Of a DNA stretch of 64,000 nucleotides, positions 1 through 8,662 are shown piece by piece; position 1 is the first letter of the stretch; each line of letters begins with the position of its first letter. A program made the position numbers and the translations under genes. The stretch is from contig CAWIYY010000008.1 in assembly GCA_963840435.1 (NCBI GenBank), positions 137,943 through 201,942 of the forward strand, read 5' to 3'. The notes beneath the pieces were generated by a model that worked only from the letters and a program-made list of their open reading frames with translations, searched no databases and was not told the DNA's origin. Origin of the DNA: Bog-473 sp963840435. Its GTDB lineage: Bacteria; Actinomycetota; Acidimicrobiia; Acidimicrobiales; RAAP-2.

Positions 1-2
1 CG

Positions 3-170
3 ACCCCCACCATCAGCGGCGGCACCGCGCTCTGGACTCTTCTCAGCCCGCTCCTCGCTCCCTTTGACGCCGTCTTCGGGCCGCTGCTCCAGGCAGCAGG
101 GGTCACCGTCGGCGGGGCCAACGTTGCCGACCTCGGCCTCGACTGCGACGCCATCGTTCCGACCCAATGA
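3..170 (+). CDS. C-terminal fragment of a TadG-like pilus-locus protein (5' truncated)
   Basis: An open frame enters from the left edge and stops at the TGA at 168-170. The 55 visible residues are rich in Leu, Pro and Gly and end in VGGANVADLGLDCDAIVPTQ. A tail of this kind, with a late single Cys in a beta-rich stretch, is typical of the C-termini of secreted TadG-related proteins of actinobacterial Tad/Flp pilus loci. The next gene, a prepilin peptidase, overlaps this stop by 4 bp (ATGA), which supports a shared Tad operon. The family call rests on context and general resemblance only, because most of the gene lies outside the window. Confidence 0.45.
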   Translation, partial: TPTISGGTALWTLLSPLLAPFDAVFGPLLQAAGVTVGGANVADLGLDCDAIVPTQ

Positions 171-865
171 GCGCCTCCATTCCCCTCATCGGAGGCGCGC
201 TCGTCGGCGTGGTTGCCGGTTCCCTCCTGGTCCCTGTCACCCGGAGGGAACTGGCCGCCGCCGTGGTCCGATCGTCTGCGACTGCAAGTGATGCCGCTCC
301 GATCGAAGTCCCGGCATCCGAACACCGGCTCAAGGGCTGGCACTGGGCCACACTGGCGCTGCTCTCCGGCCTCCTCCCGGCATACGTGCTTCACGGTGTC
401 GGCTGGTCTCTCAACGCGCTGCCACCGCTGCTCCTCGTCGTGGGTCTCGTCCAACTCTCCTACTGCGACGTCACGCGTCGCCTGCTCCCCAAGACTCTGG
501 TCCACGGCTTGACCGTCGTCGTCATTGCCAGCGGAATCGCCGTGGCAGCGGACGTGCACGAGTGGGATCGTCTGAAGATCGCTTCGATCGGGGCCCTGAT
601 CTTCTTCGTCATGTTCCTCGCCATCAACCTGATGAACCCGCGGTGGATGGCCTTCGGCGACGTCCGGCTCTCCTTCGTGGTCGGATTCGCGCTGGCCTGG
701 GTGAGTCCCGTCGCTCTGCTCGAGGTCTTCGCGGCGGCCAACCTGCTCGCGGCCGTCGTCGGCATCGGGCTCATCCTTTGGCAGCGTGCCGAGAGACGTT
801 CGAGCGTTCCTTTCGGGCTCTTTCTGGCCCTCGGCGCCGCGCTCGTCCTGGCGACCTGGAGCTAG
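167..865 (+). CDS. Prepilin peptidase (A24 aspartic protease family)
   Basis: A 232-residue polytopic membrane protein that would cleave leader peptides of type IV or Flp prepilins at the cytoplasmic membrane. The two catalytic aspartates expected of family A24 are visible: D101 in YCDVTRRLLP and D165 in FGDVRL, each at the start of a membrane-proximal loop. The N-terminal methylase domain of long PilD enzymes is absent, as in short TadV/archaeal-type enzymes, and there is an Ala/Ser-rich linker around residues 30-55. The start overlaps the upstream stop by 4 bp, so it is probably translationally coupled and is the last gene of a pilus operon. Confidence 0.85.
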   Translation: MSASIPLIGGALVGVVAGSLLVPVTRRELAAAVVRSSATASDAAPIEVPASEHRLKGWHWATLALLSGLLPAYVLHGVGWSLNALPPLLLVVGLVQLSYCDVTRRLLPKTLVHGLTVVVIASGIAVAADVHEWDRLKIASIGALIFFVMFLAINLMNPRWMAFGDVRLSFVVGFALAWVSPVALLEVFAAANLLAAVVGIGLILWQRAERRSSVPFGLFLALGAALVLATWS

Positions 866-886
866 CCCGAGCCCGTCGCGTACGGT

Positions 887-892
887 TAGCGT
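887..892 (+). promoter_or_regulatory. Putative -10 hexamer TAGCGT for a leaderless PhyH-family mRNA
   Basis: TAGCGT matches the actinobacterial TANNNT -10 pattern and ends 7 nt before the GTG start at 900. No Shine-Dalgarno sequence precedes that GTG, so the transcript may begin at or next to the start codon. Confidence 0.5.
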
Positions 893-899
893 CGCTGCG

Positions 900-1793
900 G
901 TGACAACTGCATTCCTGACGTCCGAGCTCAAAGACCGCTGGAACACGGAGGGGTGGTGCATCGTCCCCGAGGTGATCCCACCCGATGAGCTGGCGGCGGC
1001 CCAGGACGCGGTGCATCGCTACTTTCCGACTCCGGCGGAGATGCTGGAGGGCGGGGGCACCGAGTCCGGCGAGTGGCACACCTGGGACGCCGCATGGCCA
1101 CAGTTCCCCTTCCACAGCACGCGGCTCAACAGCCTGGTCCTGCACCAGCGCGTGGTGGACCTGGCCGAAGCATTGCTCGGCACGACCGACCTCATCTTGT
1201 ACATGGGTCTGGTGACGGCGAAATACGCCAACCAACCGTCCGACTACAACACGTTGCTCCATGCCGACTACCCGAACCACATGCTCGTCGTTCCCCGGCA
1301 CGACGTCGGGTACCAGCAGGTCGAGTTTTTCATCTACCTGACGGACGTGGCTGACGAGGACGGTGCCACCCGGTTCGTTTCATGGCAGAGGACGAAGGAC
1401 ATCCCCGTGGAACGGCACACGCTCAACTACCTGGAGTACCCCGACCTCTACGAGGATCCGTCGATGGCGGCGGCACCGGCGGGTTCCGTCGTGGCCTACC
1501 GCCCCGACGTTTATCACCGTTCTATCGACCACACCGATCCCACCCGGTACCGAGTGATGCTGCATGTGTCGTTCTCTCACCGGAACGCCACGTGGGGCGG
1601 CTACCAGGCCTGGCCGCTTCAGGGATTCTCATTCGAACTGAGCAAGTACGTCCAGCAGGCCACGCCGCGACAGCTCGAGCTCATGGGCGTGCCCGGGCCG
1701 GGGCACCCGTACTGGAACCCGGCAACCATCGACGGCATGCAGAGGCGTTATCCGAACCTCGACATGGCAGCATGGCGCAAGGCCATGGGCTGA
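900..1793 (+). CDS. Phytanoyl-CoA dioxygenase (PhyH) family Fe(II)/2-oxoglutarate oxygenase
   Basis: A 297-residue cytoplasmic protein. The double-stranded beta-helix iron facial triad is visible as HAD (in LLHADYPNH) plus a distal His in VYHRSIDH, followed by an Arg-rich strand (PTRYRVML) that would bind 2-oxoglutarate. Related enzymes hydroxylate acyl-CoAs or small molecules; the substrate cannot be read from the sequence. The open frame extends upstream to 786 inside the peptidase gene, but GTG at 900 is the natural start: it begins after the upstream stop and has a -10-like hexamer 7 nt before it. It stands alone, convergent with the amidase downstream. Confidence 0.8.
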   Translation: MTTAFLTSELKDRWNTEGWCIVPEVIPPDELAAAQDAVHRYFPTPAEMLEGGGTESGEWHTWDAAWPQFPFHSTRLNSLVLHQRVVDLAEALLGTTDLILYMGLVTAKYANQPSDYNTLLHADYPNHMLVVPRHDVGYQQVEFFIYLTDVADEDGATRFVSWQRTKDIPVERHTLNYLEYPDLYEDPSMAAAPAGSVVAYRPDVYHRSIDHTDPTRYRVMLHVSFSHRNATWGGYQAWPLQGFSFELSKYVQQATPRQLELMGVPGPGHPYWNPATIDGMQRRYPNLDMAAWRKAMG

Positions 1794-1801
1794 CCGCGGG
1801 G

Positions 1802-3217
1802 TCAGCCGCGATGCGGCGAACCGGGCGCGACGAGCGGCCAGGGCATCTCCTGCTCCGCGACGAGCGCCAGATCGAGCAGCAACTCCTCGCGGTGGTGCCC
1901 CGCCAGCACCTGCAGGCCGACGGGAAGACCGTCCACCAGCCCGGCGGGGAGACTCATGGCCGGACTGCCGTTGAGGTTGGAGGGTGCCGTCAAAGCCGCG
2001 TTGTTCATGATGGCGCGAACAAAACCCACCTCTTCGATGAGGTCGTGGCCAGGGATGGTCGAGGGTGGCGGCCCTTCGGCGGCGAAGGCCACGTCGGGGT
2101 GGGTGGAGCAGAGCACGAAGTCGGCCTGGTCGAACAGGTCCGCCATGGCGCCGTTCAGCTGGCGGCGATAGCGCTCGATGGATGCAGCGCGCTCCAGGTC
2201 GTAGCGGTCCCGGGCGCTCTGCAGCCCGGCTGCGATCTCGGGGGACAGCTGGGGGATGCAGTCGGGATAGAGATCTCCCAAGTCGGCGACGAGAGACGGC
2301 TGGTTCGCCTGGGCCCAGGCCCCTCGCAGTGGAGGCAGGGCCGGCACCACGTTCACCACGCGCAGTCCTGCGGCTTGCACCAACCGGGCTGCCGCAACTT
2401 CCACCAGCTCGGCCACCTCGTCCCGGACCTGAGCAATCCCAAGATCGACCACGATCGTCGCCGTCATGCCGACCAGGTCGTACTCACCCAGACCGGCTTC
2501 CCAGCCCCCGACCACGGGCAAGCTCAACGGGTCACGACGGTCAAAGCCGTTGCACGCATCGAAGTACCGGGCCGTGTCGCGGACGGAGCGTGTCAGGCAC
2601 CCGAGGACGGTCGTCATCGGTTCGATGCTGGCCTTGGGTCCTTTGGGAATCCGGCCGTACGTTGCCTTGAGCCCGAACAGTCCGGAGAATCCTGCCGGTC
2701 CGCGGATGGAACCGCCACCATCGCTGCCGGTGGCAATGGGGAGCAAACCTCCCGCCACGGCAGCCGCAGTGCCTCCCGACGATCCGCCCGGCGTGCGCGC
2801 CTGGTTCCAGGGGTTCCGCGTGGTCCCGTGTATTTGGGTCGATGTGCAATTGATACCGCCGAATTCGGGCGCCGTGGTCTGCGCGGCGAGCAACGCTCCT
2901 GCGGTGCGCAGGCGGAACACCGAGGTGTCGTCCTCGTCCGCTACCCGGCCCTCGAAGACGACCGACGCTTCGGTGTAGGGCCAGCCCTCGACCCGTTCGA
3001 GCTCCTTCACTCCGAACGGGACGCCACCGAACGGCAGGGTCACATTCGCAGAGATGGCCGCCTCGCGTGCCCTGTCGAAATCCGTATAGCTGAAGGCATT
3101 CAGGGGTGACGCTTCGCTGGCGTCGATGCAGGCCTCGAGCGCTTCGAGCGGGGACAGCTCCTTGGCCCGGAATGCGTCGACCAGGCCGCAGGCGTCCCCC
3201 AACCAAGGCAGGCTCAT
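1802..3217 (-). CDS. Amidase signature family hydrolase
   Basis: A 471-residue enzyme hydrolysing amide bonds of an unknown substrate. The Ser-cisSer-Lys triad is present with family spacing: K71 in GVKELE, cis-Ser S146 in PGGSSGGT and nucleophile S170 in SDGGGSIRGPA (75- and 24-residue spacings, as in fatty acid amide hydrolase). The reading frame stays open for about 330 codons further upstream, but similarity begins at MSLPWLGD; ATG at 3217 is preceded at 8 nt by TACTGT, a -10-like hexamer. It is divergent from the D-threonine aldolase-like gene, with only 51 bp between starts. Confidence 0.85.
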   Translation of the reverse strand: MSLPWLGDACGLVDAFRAKELSPLEALEACIDASEASPLNAFSYTDFDRAREAAISANVTLPFGGVPFGVKELERVEGWPYTEASVVFEGRVADEDDTSVFRLRTAGALLAAQTTAPEFGGINCTSTQIHGTTRNPWNQARTPGGSSGGTAAAVAGGLLPIATGSDGGGSIRGPAGFSGLFGLKATYGRIPKGPKASIEPMTTVLGCLTRSVRDTARYFDACNGFDRRDPLSLPVVGGWEAGLGEYDLVGMTATIVVDLGIAQVRDEVAELVEVAAARLVQAAGLRVVNVVPALPPLRGAWAQANQPSLVADLGDLYPDCIPQLSPEIAAGLQSARDRYDLERAASIERYRRQLNGAMADLFDQADFVLCSTHPDVAFAAEGPPPSTIPGHDLIEEVGFVRAIMNNAALTAPSNLNGSPAMSLPAGLVDGLPVGLQVLAGHHREELLLDLALVAEQEMPWPLVAPGSPHRG

Positions 3218-3225
3218 CGACGCGG

Positions 3226-3231
3226 ACAGTA
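3226..3231 (-). promoter_or_regulatory. Putative -10 (TACTGT) of the amidase gene
   Basis: On the minus strand TACTGT lies 8 nt before the ATG at 3217. It shares the 51-bp divergent gap with the -10-like element of the opposite gene, so both promoters would be leaderless or nearly so. Confidence 0.45.
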
Positions 3232-3255
3232 CCGCCTGGCTGGCCGCCGCGCCGC

Positions 3256-3261
3256 TAGCCT
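3256..3261 (+). promoter_or_regulatory. Putative -10 (TAGCCT) of the D-threonine aldolase-like gene
   Basis: TAGCCT ends 7 nt before the ATG at 3269 and there is no Shine-Dalgarno sequence, consistent with leaderless transcription. Confidence 0.45.
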
Positions 3262-3268
3262 GCCCGCG

Positions 3269-4261
3269 ATGAGGACGGCCGACCTGACCACTCCGGCCCT
3301 CCTCGTCGACGGTCCCGGACTCGAGGCCAACCTGCGGACGATGAGCGGGGCTCTGCCCGGGTCGCGGCTGCGGCCCCACGTGAAGGCGCACAAGTGCACC
3401 GCCCTGGCCCTCCGCCAGGCCGCCCAGGGGCATCCCGGGTTTACCTGCGCCACCATCCGAGAGATGGAGGGCATGGCGGGGGCCGGACTTGGTCAGGACC
3501 TCCTCCTGGCGAACGAGGTGGTCGATGCCACCCGACTCGGCGAGCTGTCCCGGACGGGGGCACGGGTCACACTCGCCGTGGACTCGGAGGAAACCATCGC
3601 CGCGGCGATCCGTGCCGGGGTGCCCGAAGTTCTGATCGACGTGAACGTCGGCCTTCCCCGCTGCGGATGTCCACCGCCGGATGCGGCCCGGCTGGCCGAC
3701 ATCGCCCGGAAGTCGGGGCTGGTGGTGCGAGGGGTCATGGGGTACGAGGGCCACATCGTCGGTCTGGAGGACCGGGCCAGGCGCCAGTCGATGCTCGAAG
3801 GATCCATGGCCCTGCTCGCCGAGGCTCATGGCGCGGTCGGTGGAGAGATCATGTCGGCAGGAGGCACCGGCACCTACGACCTCAACACCTGGGCCACCGA
3901 AATCCAGGCCGGGTCCTACGCGCTCATGGACACCGCCTACGCCAAGCTCGGGCTCCCATTCGCCCAGGCGTTGAGCGTGCTCTCGACGATCATCTCGGTC
4001 TCCAGGGACTGGGTCGTGGCCGACTGTGGGCTCAAGGCCCTGGCCATGGATCACGGCAACCCCACGGTTGACGGTGCGGAGGTGTGGTTCTGTTCGGACG
4101 AGCACCTCACCTTTGCCCCGGAGCGGCCGCTGCGAATCGGGGACCGGATCCGGGTCCTTCCCGCCCACGTCGACCCCACGGTGGCCTACCACCAACACCT
4201 CTTCGTCGTCGACGACGAGGACGTCATCGATCAGTGGGAGATCGACCTGCGCGGCTGGTAG
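3269..4261 (+). CDS. D-threonine aldolase / D-serine dehydratase-like PLP enzyme (fold type III)
   Basis: A 330-residue protein with an alanine-racemase-type N-terminal TIM barrel. The PLP lysine is probably K39 in RPHVKAHKC, and the phosphate-binding region is SAGGTGTYD near residue 200. The C-terminal domain resembles the DSD1-like metal-binding domain (EHLTF followed by PAHVDPTVAYH), although the Cys of the classical His/Cys zinc site is replaced by Asp. Family members cleave or dehydrate D-3-hydroxyamino acids; the exact substrate is unknown. Its stop codon abuts the stop codon of the convergent oxidoreductase. Confidence 0.8.
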   Translation: MRTADLTTPALLVDGPGLEANLRTMSGALPGSRLRPHVKAHKCTALALRQAAQGHPGFTCATIREMEGMAGAGLGQDLLLANEVVDATRLGELSRTGARVTLAVDSEETIAAAIRAGVPEVLIDVNVGLPRCGCPPPDAARLADIARKSGLVVRGVMGYEGHIVGLEDRARRQSMLEGSMALLAEAHGAVGGEIMSAGGTGTYDLNTWATEIQAGSYALMDTAYAKLGLPFAQALSVLSTIISVSRDWVVADCGLKALAMDHGNPTVDGAEVWFCSDEHLTFAPERPLRIGDRIRVLPAHVDPTVAYHQHLFVVDDEDVIDQWEIDLRGW

Positions 4262-5206
4262 TCAGAACTCCAGGACGAGCCGGCCCCGCACTCCACCTGC
4301 CTCGAGCAGTCGATGGGCCGCAGGTGCCTCTTCGGCCGGGAAGGACCGGGCCACCCTGAGCGTCAGCGTGCCCTGCTCGGCCAGCTGCCCGAGCTCGTCG
4401 AGCTTGTCGTGCTCTCCCGCGTAGTTCCGCACGAAGACCGGAAGGAACGTGATTCCCCTGCCGTCAGCGCCGCGCCCGTCATAGCCCCGCACCGTGGCGA
4501 CCCGCCCCCCGTCGCGCACCGCAGGCACGGCCGCCGCGTCCATCACCGCGGCGTCGACGAGCCCGTCGACCCCGTCGACGACGACGGCCCGCACGCGGCG
4601 TGCGAAATCATCGCCCCGGGCCACGATCACGTGCGCTCCCAGCGCCCGGACCAGCTCTTCGTCGCGCGGCGCGGCATCCGCGATGACCTGGAGACCCGCG
4701 GCCTTGCCGAGCTCCACCGCGTAGCCACCGACCGCCCCGGCGGCGCCAGTCACGGCCAAGGTCTGTCCAGGTTCGAGTGCCAGTTCGTCCAGCGCCTGTC
4801 GGACCGTCAATCCGTTCATGGGAATTGTCGCGGCCAGAACGTCGCTGGCCGTGGACGGGCTCCGCACCACCGAGGCGGCCGGAACCACCACCCGTTCGGC
4901 GTAGGCCCCGTGCTGACCCAGAGGAACCACGATCGCCATGACCCGGTCCCCCACCCGCAGATCCGTGTCGACGCCGGCGCCGATCTGCTCGAGCACGCCT
5001 GCGGCCTCCATGCCAGGCACGTGGGGCGGGAGGACGTCCTTCAGACGATCCGCCCGACCCCCGCTGCGCAGGACGGTGTCCGTCGGATTGACCGTGGCCG
5101 CGTGCACACGCACACGGAGCTCCCCGGGACCGGCTTCGGGGTCGGGCAACTCCACCATTCGTAGGACCTCAGGCCCTCCGAACTCCATGATTCCGACGGC
5201 GCGCAT
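4262..5206 (-). CDS. Zinc-independent MDR family NADPH:quinone oxidoreductase
   Basis: A 314-residue medium-chain dehydrogenase/reductase. The N-terminal GroES-like domain starts MRAVGIMEFGGPEVL, typical of the quinone reductase branch, and lacks the structural-zinc cysteines. The Rossmann nucleotide motif is TGAAGAVGGYAVELGK around residue 145. The frame extends 22 codons further upstream, into the MFS gene, but family similarity begins at this Met. It would reduce quinones or enones in the cytoplasm. Its stop is directly adjacent to that of the convergent gene at 4261. Confidence 0.8.
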   Translation of the reverse strand: MRAVGIMEFGGPEVLRMVELPDPEAGPGELRVRVHAATVNPTDTVLRSGGRADRLKDVLPPHVPGMEAAGVLEQIGAGVDTDLRVGDRVMAIVVPLGQHGAYAERVVVPAASVVRSPSTASDVLAATIPMNGLTVRQALDELALEPGQTLAVTGAAGAVGGYAVELGKAAGLQVIADAAPRDEELVRALGAHVIVARGDDFARRVRAVVVDGVDGLVDAAVMDAAAVPAVRDGGRVATVRGYDGRGADGRGITFLPVFVRNYAGEHDKLDELGQLAEQGTLTLRVARSFPAEEAPAAHRLLEAGGVRGRLVLEF

Positions 5207-5237
5207 GACGAAGCCGACACTACGCCGGCCCTGACGC

Positions 5238-6485
5238 TCAGGACGCCGAGTGCTCGACCTCAGGAAAGTCACGCATTGTGCGCATGGGCGAGGCCAGCAG
5301 CCAGACTCCGGCCAGCGCTTCTCCGCTGACCCCGATCCACAACGTCGAACGCAGTCCGATCACCGTACCGAGGAGGCCGCCGATCAACGCACCGATCGGC
5401 AGCACCCCCCACACGATGAACCGCATGCTGGCGTTCATCCGGCCGAGCAGTCGGTCAGGACACAGCCTCTGGCGAAAGCTGACCTGGTTGATGTTGTAGA
5501 CCACCGCGCCGAACGAGACAAACAGCATGCCGAGCCCGAAGAACAGCAACCCGGCCTTGGGCTGGGTCAGAGGGATCAAGAGTGCACCCACGTTGGTCAG
5601 GATCCCCACGATCGTGGCCCGGGCGCCGCCAATTCGCCGAGCCAATGGTCCGGCGACGAACGCACCGAGCAGGCCGCCCACACCGCCCAGGGTGAAGAGG
5701 AGGCCGATGACGGCCGGCGACGCGTGAACCGTGCGAACGAGAAAGACCACCTCGACGGCCGTCGCCACACCGCTGGCCAGGTTGGAGCTTGCGGTGGTGA
5801 AGGCAATGGCGCGGAGGAGTGGGTTCTGAAACACAAAGCGGAGTCCCTCGGCCATGCCGTGGCGGAGGCTCGGATGTCCCCCTTCGGGCACTTCAGACTG
5901 CGGCTCGGGTGTGCGGATTCGGGCGACCGCCAGCGCCGACACCAAGAAGCTGATCGAGTCCACTGCCACCGCGTACGAGCTGCCGATTGCTTGGACCAGG
6001 CCACCGGCGACACTCGGACCGGCAACGCTGGCCACCTGCGCGCTCCCGGTGAGCTTTGCGTTGCCTTCGACCAGGTGCTCCCGGCCGACAAGAGACGGGA
6101 GGTACGACTGGTAGGCGACATCGAAGAAGACGGTCAGAATTCCGGTGGCCAGAGTGACGACGATGAGCTGGGCCATGGTCAGCGCGCCAAGCGCATACGC
6201 CACGGGAATGGAGCCGAGCGCAAGGACGCGTCCGAGGTCCGCCGCGATCATGACCCAGCGCCTACGGATGCGGTCGACCCACACGCCCGCGGGCAGGCCG
6301 ACGATGAGGAAGGCGGCCGTCGAAGCCGCTGTCAGGAGTCCCACCTGGAAGGTGGTGGCGTGGAGCGTGCGCACCGCAAGCAGCGGAATCGCCAGCAGGC
6401 TCACCTGCGAACCGAGCTCGCTGACGGTCTCACCGGCCCAGAGCCTCTGAAAATCTCGGTGCCCGCGCAGCTTCCCCTTGACCAT
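5238..6485 (-). CDS. MFS transporter, EntS/MFS_3-like exporter
   Basis: A 415-residue inner-membrane protein with about 12 predicted membrane segments. The loop motif between TM2 and TM3 appears as GVWVDRIRRRW, and the N-terminus FQRLWAGETVSELGSQVS is characteristic of the EntS-like MFS_3 group, which usually exports drugs or siderophores. The substrate is unknown. No Shine-Dalgarno precedes the ATG; TAGGGT 8 nt upstream may be a -10 element. The gene ends 31 bp before the start of the co-oriented quinone oxidoreductase, so the two may be co-transcribed. Confidence 0.85.
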   Translation of the reverse strand: MVKGKLRGHRDFQRLWAGETVSELGSQVSLLAIPLLAVRTLHATTFQVGLLTAASTAAFLIVGLPAGVWVDRIRRRWVMIAADLGRVLALGSIPVAYALGALTMAQLIVVTLATGILTVFFDVAYQSYLPSLVGREHLVEGNAKLTGSAQVASVAGPSVAGGLVQAIGSSYAVAVDSISFLVSALAVARIRTPEPQSEVPEGGHPSLRHGMAEGLRFVFQNPLLRAIAFTTASSNLASGVATAVEVVFLVRTVHASPAVIGLLFTLGGVGGLLGAFVAGPLARRIGGARATIVGILTNVGALLIPLTQPKAGLLFFGLGMLFVSFGAVVYNINQVSFRQRLCPDRLLGRMNASMRFIVWGVLPIGALIGGLLGTVIGLRSTLWIGVSGEALAGVWLLASPMRTMRDFPEVEHSAS

Positions 6486-6493
6486 CGGAGCGG

Positions 6494-6499
6494 ACCCTA
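6494..6499 (-). promoter_or_regulatory. Putative -10 (TAGGGT) of the MFS gene
   Basis: On the minus strand TAGGGT lies 8 nt upstream of the ATG at 6485, the same geometry as other leaderless candidates in this window. Confidence 0.4.
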
Positions 6500-6529
6500 C
6501 TGTCAGAGACGCTCGGGGCTGGACAGGGC

Positions 6530-6535
6530 TATACC
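6530..6535 (+). promoter_or_regulatory. Putative -10 (TATACC) of the 6542 membrane protein
   Basis: TATACC is 6 nt before the ATG at 6542. Only 57 bp separate this start from the divergent MFS start, so the two promoters share one short region. Confidence 0.4.
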
Positions 6536-6541
6536 GGTGCC

Positions 6542-7276
6542 ATGCCGGGCTCTCGCGTGCTCATCGTCGGGGGCTTGGCCCTCGGCGCGTGGTGCGGCTG
6601 GCTCAGCGGGTTCCACACCGACACCGGAGCAGCCGTGGCCAGCTGGTGTGTCTCGCTGGCCGTGGTCGTCTTCATCGACCTGTTCCTGTGGTCGAGACGA
6701 CACACGGAAGGAACCCGAGGCCTCCAACTCTGGCCGGCGGAGCCTTGGCCCCGGCCGGAATCCGGCGGGGCGGGCCGCGCACTGCACGGCCTGTCGCCCT
6801 GGCTCATCCTCATCGCGGTGGCCGCGGCCTGGGATGTGCTGGGCATCGACACGGGAACACACCAGGCCCACCTGACAATCAGCGCGCTGGCACAGGCATT
6901 TCGTCCTGTCAACGCCGCCTTGTTGCTGGTCTGGATGCTCGTCGGGATCGGCTACGGCGTGGCACGGGCGCGGGTGCCACAGGCGGATGCTCCCACTAGG
7001 CCCGCTGGTCCGCAGGTGCTGGCCGTGTCGGTACTCCCCCTGAGAGGACACCCAGAGATGCCGGCCTTGCTCCTGCCGTCCAGCCGTCCGGTGGGCCTGC
7101 TTTTCTGGGGCGCTGCGGTGGTGGCGGGGTTCGTCATCGACCAGGTAGCCCGACGGTCGGGCGGGAGATTCGCTACATCGGGTGACTTCGTGCGCTTCGT
7201 CTCGACTTCTCTGCCAGCGAAGATTCTTCTGATCGCCGCCTGGACCTTCGCCGGCTATCACCTCTTCGCCCGCTAG
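6542..7276 (+). CDS. Uncharacterised polytopic membrane protein
   Basis: A 244-residue protein with about five hydrophobic segments (roughly residues 5-20, 30-50, 82-98, 120-140, 185-203, and a weaker one at 225-240). Two soluble loops are rich in Pro, Arg and Trp. I do not recognise the family. The start is well defined because no other Met precedes it, and a -10-like TATACC lies 6 nt upstream. It is divergent from the MFS gene and convergent with the secreted protein gene downstream, so it is probably monocistronic. Confidence 0.6.
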   Translation: MPGSRVLIVGGLALGAWCGWLSGFHTDTGAAVASWCVSLAVVVFIDLFLWSRRHTEGTRGLQLWPAEPWPRPESGGAGRALHGLSPWLILIAVAAAWDVLGIDTGTHQAHLTISALAQAFRPVNAALLLVWMLVGIGYGVARARVPQADAPTRPAGPQVLAVSVLPLRGHPEMPALLLPSSRPVGLLFWGAAVVAGFVIDQVARRSGGRFATSGDFVRFVSTSLPAKILLIAAWTFAGYHLFAR

Positions 7277-7292
7277 TCGGAAGCGCCTGGGA

Positions 7293-7700
7293 CTAGGAGC
7301 CCACGAGACTCATGGTGAACGTGCCGCTGCCGCCGATGCCGTCGTAGAAGTGTCCGCCGACCGTCTTGCCGCCATTCGAGGTGGTGCCGACCGCAACCCA
7401 GCTGTCCTCGCTCGTGCCACGCGGGAATTGCTCCCCGAGCTTGACCCGATCACCCTTGACCTTGCCGTGGAAGTACCGGTCAGTCGGATCCGACAGCACG
7501 GTTCCCGACTGCTCGATATCGAAACGGGCGTGACACTTCCCCGCCGCGAAGTAGCAATCCGTCGAGACGATCCGGTATACGCCGTCGATCTTCACGGTCG
7601 CACTCGCTGCTGCGCCGGCCATCGGCACAGGACAGCCGAGCGTTGCCGCCACAGACAGGAGACCGGCGACCCACCTCGTTCTCGTTCGTCGAGGTCGCAT
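7293..7700 (-). CDS. Small secreted protein of unknown function
   Basis: A 135-residue protein. Residues 1-30 form a signal peptide (MRPRRTRTRW, a hydrophobic core, then an Ala-rich AGAAASA cleavage region). The mature part contains a pair of close cysteines (DCYFAAGKC) and a Gly/Ser-rich C-terminus, suggesting a small extracytoplasmic beta domain. The frame opens 12 codons earlier, but the ATG at 7700 is preceded by GGAGGC at 8-nt spacing (7708-7713), which decides the start. The family is not recognised. Confidence 0.6.
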   Translation of the reverse strand: MRPRRTRTRWVAGLLSVAATLGCPVPMAGAAASATVKIDGVYRIVSTDCYFAAGKCHARFDIEQSGTVLSDPTDRYFHGKVKGDRVKLGEQFPRGTSEDSWVAVGTTSNGGKTVGGHFYDGIGGSGTFTMSLVGS

Positions 7701-7875
7701 GGAGTCGCCTCCTTTCCTTGCGGCAGCGCGTGGCACTCAAGTCAGTCCCTTAAGCATCCGCTCCTGGCTGCGGATTGGCAAGCGAAACGTTGCGAGACCA
7801 TCCGCCGATGCGCCGTGACCACCTCTCGAAAGTGAACGTGACATGGAGCTTTCCTGAACGCGGTCCCCGAGATGG

Positions 7876-8559
7876 GTGACCATGATGAAGGACACTTACC
7901 ATCGGATGATGGATTCGGCGCTGTCAGCATGGGAGGAACTGGACTCGACCTGGCGGGTTGCGATTGATCAAGCCTGGGAGTCATGGGCTGCCGGATCCGC
8001 GGGGGTGGGCGCGGTACTGGTCGACGACACCGGATCCGTCGTTGCGAAAGGCCGCAATCGAACGACAGAACAGTCAGCGACACACCTATCGGGAACGATC
8101 ATGGCCCATGCCGAGATGGACGTGCTGTCCCAGGTGCCGTTTGGCCGTCACATCACTGGTTCGCTCTATACGACGTTCGAGCCCTGCTTCATGTGTGCTG
8201 CGACGATCGCCTTCTACAGGGTTCCCTCTGTGCACTTTGGCGCAGCCGATCCGGTCTTCGATGGCCTGCATGACTGGTTTGACACATATCGGTTCAGTGC
8301 CGATCGCACCCCCGGACGCGTCAGACTGGGAGGCCCACTTGGCGCCTTCTGTCACGTTCTGCACCTTTCGTGGTTGATCGATTACCCCGCGCCGGCTGAC
8401 ATCATCGATGCGCATAAGCGACTGTCTCCGTCGGTCTTCGAATGTGCGCGCAGAGTCGCGAAGCATGGCCGCAGTCTCCGTCGCCTCGCCGACCAAGGTC
8501 AGCCCGTCGTCAAGGCGATCGAAGAGCTCTGGTCGGACCTCTTGAAGTTGAGCGGATAA
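7876..8559 (+). CDS. Cytidine/deoxycytidylate deaminase-fold nucleoside deaminase
   Basis: A 227-residue cytoplasmic enzyme with the zinc deaminase signature: HAEMD (His ligand and catalytic Glu) near residue 76 and PCFMC (two Cys ligands) near residue 105. The core resembles tRNA/guanine-type deaminases, but an additional C-terminal helical region of about 80 residues is not part of the usual domain. Deamination of a base or nucleoside is expected; the substrate is unknown. The start could be GTG 7876 or the ATGs at 7882 or 7885; none has a strong ribosome-binding site. Confidence 0.7.
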   Translation: MTMMKDTYHRMMDSALSAWEELDSTWRVAIDQAWESWAAGSAGVGAVLVDDTGSVVAKGRNRTTEQSATHLSGTIMAHAEMDVLSQVPFGRHITGSLYTTFEPCFMCAATIAFYRVPSVHFGAADPVFDGLHDWFDTYRFSADRTPGRVRLGGPLGAFCHVLHLSWLIDYPAPADIIDAHKRLSPSVFECARRVAKHGRSLRRLADQGQPVVKAIEELWSDLLKLSG

Positions 8560-8662
8560 CTCTGGGTCTTGGAACACTCGTGAGTTCCGCTGTGCTGGAG
8601 ACGTTGTAACCATCTCGGCGGGCGAACGTCTCATGCCCTCTTGCCAACCGCTCAATTTCGGC

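Noticed and set aside
1382..3109. A 575-codon plus-strand frame opposite the amidase gene.
   Set aside because: It is antisense to an intact amidase with a complete catalytic triad, and its product is Arg/Gly/His-rich with no domain.
5250..6875. A 541-codon plus-strand frame opposite the MFS gene.
   Set aside because: The composition is His/Arg/Asp-rich and unlike a real protein, and the opposite strand encodes a clear 12-helix transporter.
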